Position numbers and translations under genes: made by a program | From: Bradyrhizobium stylosanthis | Lineage (GTDB): Bacteria; Pseudomonadota; Alphaproteobacteria; Rhizobiales; Xanthobacteraceae | Assembly (NCBI RefSeq): GCF_001641335.1 | Contig: NZ_LVEM01000008.1 | Location: 62,001-126,000, forward strand | Direction: 5' to 3' | DNA: 64,000 bases | Notes under the pieces: generated by a model | Seen by the model: only the letters and a program-made list of their open reading frames with translations | The model's database searches: none | Told to the model about the DNA's origin: nothing | Part shown: positions 1 through 8,687 of the stretch, piece by piece | How the letters are laid out: each line of letters begins with the position of its first letter | Position numbering within the stretch: position 1 is the first letter of the stretch

Positions 1-2
1 GG

Positions 3-755
3 CAGATGGTGCCCTTGCGTTCATTGGCCGGGCTGAAGATCGTGACCGGGCCGCAAGTCATCACCCGATACAACAATTATCGCTCGGTGACGGTGAACGG
101 AAGCCCGGCCCCCAGCGTCTCCTCGGGCACTGCGCTGGCTGCAATGGCCGAGATCTCGGAGAACGTGCTGCCTGCGGGCTACGGCTTCGCCTGGACCGGT
201 ACCGCCTATCAGGAACAGGCGGCCGCAGGCCAAACCGGCATCGTGCTCATGCTGGCGGTGTTGTTCGCCTATCTGTTCCTGGTCGCACTCTATGAAAGCA
301 TGGTCATCCCGATCCCGGTGCTGCTGTCGGTGATCGTCGGCGTGCTCGGATCCTATCTCGGTATCAAGATCGCGCGCCTCAATCTCGATCTCTACGGCCA
401 GATCGGATTGGTGGTGCTGATCGCCCTCGCCGCCAAGAACGGCATCCTGATCGTCGAGTTTGCAAAGGAGCAGCGCGAGGCGGGCGTGGCGCTGGACGAG
501 GCCGCGGTCCAGGGCGCCCACATGCGCTTTCGCGCCGTCATGATGACTTCGGTCGCCTTCATCCTCGGCCTCGTGCCGCTCGTGATCGCGACCGGAGCCG
601 CTGCACTCAGCCGAAGGGCGGTGGGCACGGCCGTATTCGCCGGCATGCTGGCGGCAAGCACGATCGGAATTTTCCTGGTGCCGATGCTCTACGTGATTTT
701 CCAGCGCCTGCGCGAGCGCGCAAAGTCGGCTTTCAAACCAAGCCGTCGGCCATGA
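3..755 (+). CDS. RND multidrug efflux permease, C-terminal fragment
   Basis: This is the end of an inner-membrane RND (HAE1/AcrB-type) proton-driven efflux permease; the rest lies left of the window. The visible part begins in the last periplasmic porter segment and continues into the C-terminal membrane block. Several hydrophobic helices are clear, such as GIVLMLAVLFAYLFLVAL, and the loop GLVVLIALAAKNGILIVEF is the family-typical segment before the final helices. The reading frame is open from the first bases, so the gene is cut by the window edge and not truncated in nature as far as can be seen. It ends with a short basic tail. The substrate cannot be judged from this part. The downstream gene is on the opposite strand. 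Confidence 0.93.
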   Translation, partial: QMVPLRSLAGLKIVTGPQVITRYNNYRSVTVNGSPAPSVSSGTALAAMAEISENVLPAGYGFAWTGTAYQEQAAAGQTGIVLMLAVLFAYLFLVALYESMVIPIPVLLSVIVGVLGSYLGIKIARLNLDLYGQIGLVVLIALAAKNGILIVEFAKEQREAGVALDEAAVQGAHMRFRAVMMTSVAFILGLVPLVIATGAAALSRRAVGTAVFAGMLAASTIGIFLVPMLYVIFQRLRERAKSAFKPSRRP

Positions 756-802
756 CGGCGCTGGGCATTGCGTGGTGTTTGCAGCAAGGCGCAGGCAGGC
801 GC

Positions 803-1486
803 CTATTTCGTCCCGCTCCTGGTTCCAGCAGTCGTTGCGCGGCCGCTTGCCGAAAGGCCGAGGACCATGTCCGAGAACCGCTCGCCTTGCACCAGAACGT
901 GGTCGTGAAGCCGCGTCGCGGCGAGTTGCTCGTCACCGGCACGGATCGCTTCGAGAACCCCGGCGTGCTCCTGGAGCGATTGCAAGAGACGATTGCGCGC
1001 CCGAAGCTGGATGCGGCGATATGCGCTCAGGCGCTTGTGCAGGGCGAAGGCCTGATCGGCGAGGAAGCTGTTGCGGCTGGCGCGATAGATCGCTTCGTGA
1101 AAATTGCGGTTGTCTGCGTAGTACTGCTCGCTGTCGCCTTCGCGCGCGGCGATCTCGCAGGCACGGTGCGCCGCCTCCATCGCCGCGTCATTGTCCGGCG
1201 TCAGCCGGCGCGCGGCCAGCCGTCCGCACGCGCTCTCGATCTCGGCCATGGTCTCGAACATCTCGAACAGCCGGGTCGGTGACGGGACGCTGACGATCGC
1301 GCCCCGGCGGGGGCGGACATCGATGAAGCCTTCGGCGCCGAGCTGAAGCAGCGCCTCCCGAATGGGGGTCCGCGACACCCCGAATCGCTCAGCGAGCGAG
1401 GCCTCGTCCAGCCGATCGCCCGGCAGGAATTCCCCTGCAATCACAGCGTCTTCGATCGACTGCTTCAGTCTGAAGGCCTGGCTCAT
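803..1486 (-). CDS. matR: GntR/FCD transcriptional regulator, MatR-like
   Basis: A 227-residue regulator with an N-terminal winged helix-turn-helix (LAERFGVSRTPIREAL, about residues 30-45) followed by an all-helical FCD ligand-binding domain with the NRNFHEAIYRA motif and later histidines expected to hold a metal. The ATG at 1486 is preferred over an upstream in-frame ATG at 1534 because the family starts close to the HTH. The gene diverges from the TRAP/malonate operon. In rhizobia the GntR protein MatR controls malonate genes from this position, so a role as malonate-responsive repressor is likely. That assignment rests on context and family, not on direct evidence. Confidence 0.85.
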   Translation of the reverse strand: MSQAFRLKQSIEDAVIAGEFLPGDRLDEASLAERFGVSRTPIREALLQLGAEGFIDVRPRRGAIVSVPSPTRLFEMFETMAEIESACGRLAARRLTPDNDAAMEAAHRACEIAAREGDSEQYYADNRNFHEAIYRASRNSFLADQAFALHKRLSAYRRIQLRARNRLLQSLQEHAGVLEAIRAGDEQLAATRLHDHVLVQGERFSDMVLGLSASGRATTAGTRSGTK

Positions 1487-1487
1487 C

Positions 1488-1567
1488 GTATACACCTGAT
1501 CCCAAGATTCCATACCACATGCTTGACAAAACATACAGCATGCAGTTCATATATGAATTGTATGCAA
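1488..1567. promoter_or_regulatory. Divergent matR/mat operon control region with palindromic operators
   Basis: The AT-rich intergenic region holds a good -35 hexamer TTGACA (1523-1528) facing the mat operon. A perfect 12-bp palindrome, TTCATATATGAA (1546-1557), sits where the -10 should be. Directly after it comes TTGTATGCAA (1558-1567), one base from the palindrome TTGTATACAA. A further TATAC core (CGTATACA, 1487-1494) lies just upstream of the regulator start. From memory, MatR of Rhizobium binds a TTGTATACAA-type site. The layout suggests repression by blocking the -10 region and autoregulation. Confidence 0.6.
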
Positions 1568-1609
1568 TATTAGAATTAAAAAATGCAATCAGGCAACGGG
1601 AGGTATGGA

Positions 1610-2629
1610 ATGAGGATGTCACGACGCCAGGCCTTGGCCCTGGGAATCGCAGCCCCGGCGCTGCTCCGGTCCGGAGAGGCGCGCGCGGCCACGGCCCTGA
1701 AGATCTCGCACCAGTTTCCGGGAGGCACAGCGACCGAGGGCGATTTCCGCGACCGGCTTTGCCGGCGCTTCGCGGCGCTGATCCAGGAGCGCAGCAAAGG
1801 CGCGATGACCGCCGAGATCTATCCGGGCTCGTCGCTGATGAAGACCAACGCGCAGGTTTCGGCGATGCGCAAAGGCGCGCTCGACATGAGCCTCATTCCG
1901 ATCTCCTACGCCGGCGGCGATCTTCCCGAACTCAACATCGGCCTGATGCCGGGTCTCGTCACCGGTTACGACGAAGGCCTCGGCTGGAAGAACAAGCCGA
2001 TCGGCCAGGAGTTCAGCAAATTCCTCGCCGCCAAGGGCCTCGTCATCATCACCTGGATCTGGCAGGCCGGCGGCGTGGCCAGCCGCTCGCGTCCGCTGGT
2101 CGAAGTCGGCGATGCCAAGGGCATGAAGATCCGCGGCGGCTCACGCGAGATGGATCTCGTGCTGCAAGCGGCTGGCGCCTCGGTGCTGTCGCTGCCCTCC
2201 AACGAACTCTATGCGGCGATGCAGACCGGCGCGTGCGATGCCGCCCTCACCTCGTCCACCAGCCTGACCTCCTTCCGCCTTGAAGAGCTCGCCAAGCATC
2301 TGACGACCGGGCGGGCGAAGAGCTACTGGTTCATGCTCGAGCCGCTCGTGATGTCGAAGGCGGTGTTCGACCGGCTTTCGAGCGAGGAGCGCGACGTCAT
2401 CGTCTCGGTCGGCGCCGAGCTCGAAGCGTTCGGCCGCGCAGCGGCGGTGGAGGACGACATCCGCGTCGCCAAGGTCTACCAGGCCGCCGGCGCGACGGTG
2501 CACGATCTCGACGACAAGACGGTTCAGGCATGGCGCGAGCTTGCGCGCGACACGGCCTGGAAGGACTACGCCAACAAGAACGAGAACTGCGCCCACCTGA
2601 TCAAGCTCGCCGTGGAGGCCGGGTCATGA
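1610..2629 (+). CDS. matP: TRAP transporter periplasmic binding subunit (DctP family), probably malonate
   Basis: A 339-residue TRAP-T substrate-binding protein that captures a dicarboxylate in the periplasm and delivers it to the Q/M membrane subunits. The ATG at 1610 follows a gggagg ribosome site at 1598-1603. The N-terminus (SRRQALALG) carries a twin-arginine-like motif followed by a signal peptide ending near EARA. The family segment with the arginine that clamps the substrate carboxylate is visible as AKGMKIRGGSREMD. It shares a 4-base ATGA overlap with the Q subunit. Grouping with malonyl-CoA enzymes points to malonate as the substrate, as described for MatPQM in Sinorhizobium. Confidence 0.88.
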   Translation: MRMSRRQALALGIAAPALLRSGEARAATALKISHQFPGGTATEGDFRDRLCRRFAALIQERSKGAMTAEIYPGSSLMKTNAQVSAMRKGALDMSLIPISYAGGDLPELNIGLMPGLVTGYDEGLGWKNKPIGQEFSKFLAAKGLVIITWIWQAGGVASRSRPLVEVGDAKGMKIRGGSREMDLVLQAAGASVLSLPSNELYAAMQTGACDAALTSSTSLTSFRLEELAKHLTTGRAKSYWFMLEPLVMSKAVFDRLSSEERDVIVSVGAELEAFGRAAAVEDDIRVAKVYQAAGATVHDLDDKTVQAWRELARDTAWKDYANKNENCAHLIKLAVEAGS

Positions 2630-3183
2630 GCGCGCACGGTGTCGACCTCGGCCACTCCCCTGTCATGACAGCGGCGCGGCCCGGCTCCCCGGTGGGACGG
2701 ATCACGCGCGCGATGACCCTGCTCAACAGGGCGATCGTCGTGCTCTGCTCGATCGCGCTCATCGTCGCCAGCTCGATCCTGAGCTACAGCGTGGCCGCGC
2801 GCTATTTCTTCAACGCGGCAACCTATTGGCAGGACGAAGCCGCAGTGTTCCTGCTGGTCGGCGCCACCTTCCTGTCCACCGCGTTCGTGCAGGCCGGGCG
2901 CGGCCATATCGGCATCGAGGCCCTCACCGGCTATCTGTCGAAGCGCGGCAACAAGATCCGCCTGCTCGTGGTCGACACCGCGAGCCTGCTGTTCTGCTGC
3001 TTCTTCGCCTGGAAATCCTGGACGCTGTTCCACGAAGCCTGGGTCGACGGACAAGTGTCCGGTTCGACATGGGCCCCGCCGCTGTGGATTCCCTACAGCA
3101 TGATGTCGCTGGGCATGACGCTGATGACGCTGCAGATCGCGCTCCAGCTCGCCACGAGCCTCGATGCATGGAGGAGCAAATGA
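2626..3183 (+). CDS. matQ: TRAP transporter small permease (DctQ family)
   Basis: A 185-residue small TRAP membrane subunit with four predicted helices: one near residues 30-50 (VVLCSIALIVASSIL), one around AVFLLVGATFLST, one at LLVVDTASLLFCCFF and a last one at SMMSLGMTLMTLQIAL. The conserved WQDE-type motif (YWQDEAAVFLLVG) after the first helix is typical of DctQ. The start at 2626 overlaps the binding-protein stop (ATGA). Its own stop overlaps the M-subunit start, so the three subunits are translationally coupled. It partners DctM in sodium-driven uptake. Confidence 0.9.
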   Translation: MSAHGVDLGHSPVMTAARPGSPVGRITRAMTLLNRAIVVLCSIALIVASSILSYSVAARYFFNAATYWQDEAAVFLLVGATFLSTAFVQAGRGHIGIEALTGYLSKRGNKIRLLVVDTASLLFCCFFAWKSWTLFHEAWVDGQVSGSTWAPPLWIPYSMMSLGMTLMTLQIALQLATSLDAWRSK

Positions 3184-4535
3184 GCACGCTTGCCGTCGGA
3201 CTGATGTATGGTGGTGCGACCCTCGCCGTCATGGCTTCGGGCATGCCGATTGCGCTGGCGCTCGGCGCGGTCGCCGTCATCTTCATGTATTTCTTCATGC
3301 CCGCCGCGTCGCTGGATACGGTGACGCAGAACGTCTACGAGGAGATGGCCTCGATCACGCTGCTGGCGATCCCGCTCTTCATCCTGAAGGGGGCCGCGAT
3401 CGGCAAGTCCAAGGCGGGACAGGATCTCTACAGCGCGCTGCATGTCTGGATGGGCCGCATCCCCGGCGGACTCGGCATCGCCAACGTGTTCGCCTGCGCG
3501 CTGTTCGCCGCGATGGCCGGATCGTCTCCGGCCACCTGCTCGGCGATCGGCTCGGCCGGCATTCCCGAAATGCGCAAGCGCGGTTATTCCGGCGGCTTCG
3601 CCGCCGGCGTGATCGCCGCCGGCGGCACGCTCGGCATCCTGCTGCCGCCCTCGATCACCATGATCCTGTACGCGGTCGCTGCGGAGCAATCGCTCGGGCG
3701 GCTCTTCCTCGCCGGCATCGGACCCGGCCTTCTCCTGGTGCTGCTGTTCGCGACCTACGCGGTGCTGAGGTTCAAGGCCGAATACGCCGCGGCGCAACGC
3801 GCCTATGCGGCCGATCCGGCGCAGCACCCGATCCTATCGAACGAACGCTTCACCATGGCGATGCGGTTCGGCGCGCTGCCGCGCGTCATGCCCTTCGTCG
3901 TGCTGCTCAGCGGCGTCATGATCGCACTCTATGGCGGCTACGCCACGCCGTCGGAGACCGCCGGGCTCGGCGGCATCCTGGCGCTGGTCCTGATCGCCTC
4001 AATCTACGGCGTGTGGCGGCCACGGGATCTCGGTCCGATCCTGGAATCGACGCTGAAGGAGTCGACCATGCTGATGCTGATCATCGGCATGTCGCTGCTC
4101 TACTCCTACGTGATGAGCTATCTCCACATCAGCCAGGCGGCGGCGCAGGCGATCGTGGCGATGCAGCTGTCGCGATGGGTGCTGCTGGGGGCGATCCTGG
4201 TGCTGGTGGTCGTGCTCGGCTTCTTCCTGCCGCCGGTCTCGATCATCCTGATGACGGCGCCGATCATCCTGCCGCCGCTCAAGGACGCCGGCTTCGACCT
4301 GATCTGGTTCGGCGTGGTGATGACGATCGTGATGGAGATGGGCCTCATCCATCCGCCCGTCGGCCTCAACATCTTCGTCATCAGGAACATCGCACCTGAC
4401 ATCCCCCTACGGGACGTGATCTGGGGAACGCTGCCTTTCGTCGTGCTGATGGGGTTCGCGGTCGTCTTGCTGTGCCTTGTCCCGTCAATCTCGACCTTTC
4501 TGCCCAACCTCGTGATGGGTCCGCCATCGCGATAA
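3180..4535 (+). CDS. matM: TRAP transporter large permease (DctM family)
   Basis: A 451-residue large TRAP permease with about 12 hydrophobic segments. It is a member of the ion transporter superfamily and forms the substrate and sodium path. The glycine-rich loops typical of the family are present (AMAGSSPATCSAIGSAGIPEM and GGTLGILLPPSITMILYA). The C-terminal half ends with LIHPPVGLNIFVI, another DctM signature. The start at 3180 overlaps the stop of the Q gene. It completes the P-Q-M transporter placed ahead of malonyl-CoA decarboxylase and synthetase, supporting malonate as substrate. Confidence 0.93.
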   Translation: MSTLAVGLMYGGATLAVMASGMPIALALGAVAVIFMYFFMPAASLDTVTQNVYEEMASITLLAIPLFILKGAAIGKSKAGQDLYSALHVWMGRIPGGLGIANVFACALFAAMAGSSPATCSAIGSAGIPEMRKRGYSGGFAAGVIAAGGTLGILLPPSITMILYAVAAEQSLGRLFLAGIGPGLLLVLLFATYAVLRFKAEYAAAQRAYAADPAQHPILSNERFTMAMRFGALPRVMPFVVLLSGVMIALYGGYATPSETAGLGGILALVLIASIYGVWRPRDLGPILESTLKESTMLMLIIGMSLLYSYVMSYLHISQAAAQAIVAMQLSRWVLLGAILVLVVVLGFFLPPVSIILMTAPIILPPLKDAGFDLIWFGVVMTIVMEMGLIHPPVGLNIFVIRNIAPDIPLRDVIWGTLPFVVLMGFAVVLLCLVPSISTFLPNLVMGPPSR

Positions 4536-4552
4536 TCGAGGAGCCACGCCCC

Positions 4553-5962
4553 ATGCTGAACGACATCCGATCCGGACGCATTGCCGCACCGGAATTCCTG
4601 GCAGGGCTGATCGACACGCTGACGCAACGCGGCCGCGCGGTTCTCGGCATGAAGCCGGACCGCGAGGCGGGCGAGGATCGCGATCTCGCGCTTCTCGGCG
4701 AAGCGCTGCTGTCCCGGCGCGGCGAGGCTTCCGGCGTAGCGATCGCGCAATCGCTGCTGGCGGCCTTCGAGCAGGCGGCCGAGCCGGAGCGGCTGAAATT
4801 CCTCGCCTCGCTCGCCGACCGGTTCGGGCCCGACCGCCGCGCGATCGAGCTCGCGATCGCCGCCTACCAGCGCAAGGAGGGCGGCGACGGGTCCAAGCTC
4901 GAAGCGCTCCATGCCGCCGCGGAGCCGCGCCGGCAGGAACTGATACGACGCCTCAACCTCGCGCCCGGCGGAACGGCCTCGCTGGTGCGGATGCGGGAGG
5001 TGTTGCTCTCGCTGCTGCGCGAGCATCCCGAGCTCCAGGCGGTCGACGACGATTTCGTCCATCTGTTCTCGTCCTGGTTCAACCGCGGCTTTCTGGTGCT
5101 GCGGCCGATCGACTGGACCACCTCGGCGAACATCCTGGAGAAGATCATCAGGTATGAAGCCGTCCATGCCATCCAGGACTGGGACGACTTACGCAACCGG
5201 CTCGAGCCGCCGGATCGCCGCTGCTATGCGTTCTTTCATCCGCAGCTGGTCGACGAGCCGCTGATTTTCGTCGAGGTCGCGCTCACCCGGGAGATTCCCG
5301 GCGCGATCGGCCCGCTGCTGGACAAATCGCGCCAGGCGATCGCGGCGCGCGAGGCGACGACGGCCGTGTTCTATTCGATCTCGAACACGCAAAAGGGACT
5401 TGCCGGCGTCTCCTTCGGCAACTTCCTGATCAAGCAGGTGGTGCAGGACCTCGCCCGCGAGCTGCCGAACCTGAAGACCTTCGTCACTCTGTCGCCCGTT
5501 CCCGGCTTTGCCGGCTGGGTCAGGCGCGAGCTCAAGACCGAGGCTTCCGCCGCGATCGACGAGGACACGAGCGGAGCGATCGCTGCGCTCGACAGCGGCG
5601 GCGACGTCGCACAGGCGAAGGATGCCATCACCGCGCTCGCCGCCTATTACTTCCTCAAGGCGAAGCTGCCGTCCGGCAAGCCGGTCGACCCGGTCGCCCG
5701 CTTCCATCTCGGCAACGGCGCGCGCCTCGAACGGCTGAACTTCCTCGGCTATGGCTCCGCCAAGGGCATGAAGCAGTCATACGGGCTCATGGTGAACTAT
5801 CTCTACGCGCTCGAGCACATCGAGGCGAACCACGAAGCGTTTGCCGAACACGGCACCGTCGTAGCGTCCGACAAGGTCAAGAAGGCGCTTCGCGCGAAGT
5901 TGTCATCGCGCGACCTCGTCCCCAGTCCTCCCACCAACTCGCAACGGAAGATCTCGTCATGA
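4553..5962 (+). CDS. matA: Malonyl-CoA decarboxylase
   Basis: A 469-residue cytoplasmic enzyme converting malonyl-CoA to acetyl-CoA and CO2. The N-terminal four-helix regulatory region (about residues 1-160) is followed by the GNAT-fold catalytic domain. Conserved blocks are visible: FFHPQLVDEPLIFVEVAL (about 227-244), FYSISNTQKGLAGVSFGN (273-290) with the conserved serines, and FHLGNGARLERLNFLG with His385. The family uses a Ser/His pair for decarboxylation. The ATG at 4553 follows cgagga and lies 17 bases after dctM. The next gene overlaps by 4 bases (ATGA). With the adjacent synthetase it forms the MatA-MatB pair. Confidence 0.95.
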   Translation: MLNDIRSGRIAAPEFLAGLIDTLTQRGRAVLGMKPDREAGEDRDLALLGEALLSRRGEASGVAIAQSLLAAFEQAAEPERLKFLASLADRFGPDRRAIELAIAAYQRKEGGDGSKLEALHAAAEPRRQELIRRLNLAPGGTASLVRMREVLLSLLREHPELQAVDDDFVHLFSSWFNRGFLVLRPIDWTTSANILEKIIRYEAVHAIQDWDDLRNRLEPPDRRCYAFFHPQLVDEPLIFVEVALTREIPGAIGPLLDKSRQAIAAREATTAVFYSISNTQKGLAGVSFGNFLIKQVVQDLARELPNLKTFVTLSPVPGFAGWVRRELKTEASAAIDEDTSGAIAALDSGGDVAQAKDAITALAAYYFLKAKLPSGKPVDPVARFHLGNGARLERLNFLGYGSAKGMKQSYGLMVNYLYALEHIEANHEAFAEHGTVVASDKVKKALRAKLSSRDLVPSPPTNSQRKISS

Positions 5963-7482
5963 CCTGGAATCTGTACGACCGCCTGCTCGCCGGCGCGGCT
6001 TCCGACCAGTCGATCTGCATCGAGAAGGACAACGGCGCGACACTGAGCTATGCCGACCTTGCCGCCCTCAGCGGAAGGATTGCGAATTTACTTGCCGGCA
6101 GCGGCATCGGTCCAAACCACCGGGTTGCGGCCAAGGTCGAGAAGTCCGTCGAAGCCCTCGCACTCTATCTTGCGACGCTTCGCTCCGGTGCAGCCTATCT
6201 GCCGCTGAATACCGCCTATACAGCAGCAGAAACCGAATACTTCATCCGCGACGCGCAGCCGACATTGATCGTGTGCGATCCAAGGGACGAAGCCGACCTG
6301 CGCGCGATTGCCGCGAAGGCCGGCGGACGCGTCGAAACGCTCGATGAGCAGGGCCATGGCTCGCTCATCGACGCCGCAGCGGGTCTTGCAGCGGATTTCG
6401 ATACCGTGCCGCGCGCGAAGGACGATCTCGCCGCCATCCTCTACACGTCAGGGACGACCGGCCGCTCGAAGGGGGCCATGCTGACGCACGGCAATCTCGT
6501 CTCGAACGCACTGACCCTGGTCGAGCAATGGCGCTACTCGCACCGCGACATCCTGATCCACGCCCTGCCGATCTATCACATCCACGGGCTGTTCGTGGCC
6601 GGCAACGTGACATTCGCGGCACGCGCACGCATGCTGTTCATGCAGAAGTTCGACGGCGAACGCATTCTGGCCGCCATGGACCGGGCGACGGTGCTGATGG
6701 GCGTCCCCACCTTCTATGTCAGGCTGCTGCAGAGCGCGAATTTGAGCAAGATCACGACCGCGAACATGAGACTGTTCGTCGCCGGTTCGGCGCCATTGCT
6801 CGCGGAAACGCATCGCGACTGGAAAGACAGGACAGGTCACGAGATCCTCGAGCGCTACGGCATGACCGAGACCGGCATGATCGCCTCCAATCCCTATGAC
6901 GGTCCGCGCATTCCAGGCTCGGTGGGGCATCCCCTGCCCGCCGTCGAGATCCGCATCGCCGATCCCGAGAGCGGCGCCATCCTGTCTACCGACGAGGTCG
7001 GCATGATCGAAGTGAAGGGGCCGAACGTGTTCGCCGGCTACTGGAACATGCCCGACAAGACGGCGGCCGAATTCCGCCTCGACGGCTTCTTCATCACGGG
7101 CGACCTCGGCAAGCGCGATGCACGTGGCTGCCTGTACATCGTCGGCCGCGGCAAGGACCTCATCATCACCGGAGGTTTCAACGTCTACCCGAAGGAGATC
7201 GAGACGGAGATCGACGCCATTCCCGGCGTCTCCGAGAGTGCCGTCGTCGGCGTGCCTCATGCCGACTTCGGTGAAGGCGTAACCGCCGCCGTCGTCCGCT
7301 CGAATGGCTCCGCCGTAGACGAACGCTCCATTCTGGAGGCGCTTTCCGGACGATTGGCCAAGTTCAAGCAGCCCAAGCGCGTCATCTTCGTCGACGAACT
7401 GCCGCGCAATACGATGGGCAAGGTGCAGAAGAATCTCCTGCGCGAGCGTTTTGCCGACGTGTACTCGGCGAAGGCCCGCTAG
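5959..7482 (+). CDS. matB: Malonyl-CoA synthetase
   Basis: A 507-residue adenylate-forming acyl-CoA ligase that activates malonate to malonyl-CoA with ATP and CoA. The P-loop-like A3 motif LYTSGTTGRSKGAMLTH lies at about 161-177, the A5 motif ERYGMTETGM follows, then ITGDLGKRD, the hinge region GRGKDLIITGGFNVYP and the catalytic lysine region MGKVQKNLL near the C-terminus. Length and motifs fit MatB. It overlaps the decarboxylase by 4 bases. The matPQMAB set therefore encodes uptake, activation and decarboxylation of malonate to acetyl-CoA. The substrate call depends mainly on the neighbouring decarboxylase. Confidence 0.93.
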   Translation: MTWNLYDRLLAGAASDQSICIEKDNGATLSYADLAALSGRIANLLAGSGIGPNHRVAAKVEKSVEALALYLATLRSGAAYLPLNTAYTAAETEYFIRDAQPTLIVCDPRDEADLRAIAAKAGGRVETLDEQGHGSLIDAAAGLAADFDTVPRAKDDLAAILYTSGTTGRSKGAMLTHGNLVSNALTLVEQWRYSHRDILIHALPIYHIHGLFVAGNVTFAARARMLFMQKFDGERILAAMDRATVLMGVPTFYVRLLQSANLSKITTANMRLFVAGSAPLLAETHRDWKDRTGHEILERYGMTETGMIASNPYDGPRIPGSVGHPLPAVEIRIADPESGAILSTDEVGMIEVKGPNVFAGYWNMPDKTAAEFRLDGFFITGDLGKRDARGCLYIVGRGKDLIITGGFNVYPKEIETEIDAIPGVSESAVVGVPHADFGEGVTAAVVRSNGSAVDERSILEALSGRLAKFKQPKRVIFVDELPRNTMGKVQKNLLRERFADVYSAKAR

Positions 7483-7542
7483 ATCGGCGACCGTTCGCGC
7501 GCGAGCGCGCGTGAGCGGCGCGCATATTGGCGATCATGAACT

Positions 7543-7571
7543 GCAGGCGGCGCGATCAAGACGCCGCCTGC
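7543..7571. terminator. Hairpin between convergent operons
   Basis: A perfect 10-bp inverted repeat (GCAGGCGGCG at 7543-7552 and CGCCGCCTGC at 7562-7571, 9-base loop) lies between the end of matB and the end of the minus-strand ABC operon. There is no U-run on either side, so it may act as an RNA stabiliser or a Rho-assisted terminator for both convergent transcripts. Confidence 0.45.
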
Positions 7572-7612
7572 CATTCCGGTGTTGGGAGCCCTCCCCCCAG
7601 GAAGCGGCCTTG

Positions 7613-8560
7613 TTACTGGGACCGATCCGACGTCCAGCCCTTGTATTCGGCGATGTTGTCTCTGGTCACGAGCTTGGACGGCAGGAGCTCGACGGTCGAG
7701 GCCGGCTTCTGGCCATTGAGAATGCCGACGCCGACCTGCACCGCGCGCCGCGCCATGAAGAACGGATCCTGCGAAGCGGACGCCTGGATCTGCGGCGACT
7801 GCGGATCTTTCAGCGCGGCCTCGATGTCGGGCGCGCCGTCGACCGCCGTGATGATGATGCCCGTGCGGTTCTGCTGGCGCGCGGCAAGGTCGGTGCCGAT
7901 CGCCTGAGGATCGTTGATCGCGAAGATGGCGTCGATCTTGGGGAAGCGGGTCAGATAACCCTGTGCCACAGTCAGGCCGCCTTCGCGCGAGCCCTTGCCG
8001 TCCTGGTCGCTGGACAGCACCTTGATGCCGGGATTCTTCGACAGGACGTTCTTGCAACCGACGACGCGGTCGATCACGGCGGAGACCTGCGGCCCGTTCT
8101 CGATGACGACGTCGCCCTTCCCGCCCAGCTTGTCGACGATGTACTGGCAGGAGATCTCGCCGGCCTGCACGTTGTTCGTGGTCACGGTGGCATCGGCGCC
8201 TTCGGCCGCGGTGTCGACCGCGACGACGACGATGCCGGCGGCTTGCGCCTTCTTGATCGCCGGCCCGATCGCCTTGGGATCGCCGGGGTTGAGCAGGATC
8301 AGGTCGACGCCGGCGGCGATGAAATTGTCGATCTGGGTGACCTGCTTGCCGAGATCGTATTCGAAGCCGACCGTCGTGATCTTCACGTTGGGATTGGTCT
8401 TCTTGGCCTCGAACTCGGCGCCCTTCGACAGCGCTACAAAGAACGGGTTGCCCATCGATCCCAGCGAGACGCCGATCGACTTGAGCTCCTTGGCGAAGCA
8501 TGGCGCGGCGCTGAGGGCAAGCGCCGTCGCGGCGCCGGCGAGCGTGATCGTCTTCAACAT
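7613..8560 (-). CDS. CUT2-type sugar ABC transporter periplasmic binding protein
   Basis: A 315-residue RbsB-like binding protein. A signal peptide (hydrophobic stretch LAGAATALALSAAPC, cleavage near CFA-KEL) precedes two alternating Rossmann-type lobes. The family opening (SIGVSLGSMGNPFFVALSKG) is clear, as is the VVAVDTAAEGADATVTTNN segment. It is the last gene of the minus-strand operon after the ATPase and permease. Linkage to xylulokinase suggests a pentose, pentulose or pentitol, but the ligand cannot be read from the sequence. Confidence 0.92.
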   Translation of the reverse strand: MLKTITLAGAATALALSAAPCFAKELKSIGVSLGSMGNPFFVALSKGAEFEAKKTNPNVKITTVGFEYDLGKQVTQIDNFIAAGVDLILLNPGDPKAIGPAIKKAQAAGIVVVAVDTAAEGADATVTTNNVQAGEISCQYIVDKLGGKGDVVIENGPQVSAVIDRVVGCKNVLSKNPGIKVLSSDQDGKGSREGGLTVAQGYLTRFPKIDAIFAINDPQAIGTDLAARQQNRTGIIITAVDGAPDIEAALKDPQSPQIQASASQDPFFMARRAVQVGVGILNGQKPASTVELLPSKLVTRDNIAEYKGWTSDRSQ

Positions 8561-8625
8561 TGGTTTCCTCCCTGGTCTGTCTTCATCCCCGGCACGGCAG
8601 ACCAGTTGCCGCAGCGGAACCTCGT

Positions 8626-8687
8626 ATCTTCACGTCCTGGCCGCGCCTTCACGTTCTGGCGGAGCCTTCACGTTCTGGCGGAGCCTT
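8626..8687. repeat. Short 19-bp tandem repeat spanning the permease stop codon
   Basis: Two perfect copies of GCCTTCACGTTCTGGCGGA (8645-8663 and 8664-8682) are followed by a partial copy and preceded by a degenerate third copy (about 8626-8644). The minus-strand permease stop codon lies inside the second copy (8668-8670). Copy-number change here would alter the permease C-terminus or the gap to the next gene. Confidence 0.85.

Noticed and set aside
4118..5167. A 349-codon minus-strand open frame across dctM and malonyl-CoA decarboxylase
   Set aside because: It runs antisense to two confidently identified, translationally coupled genes.
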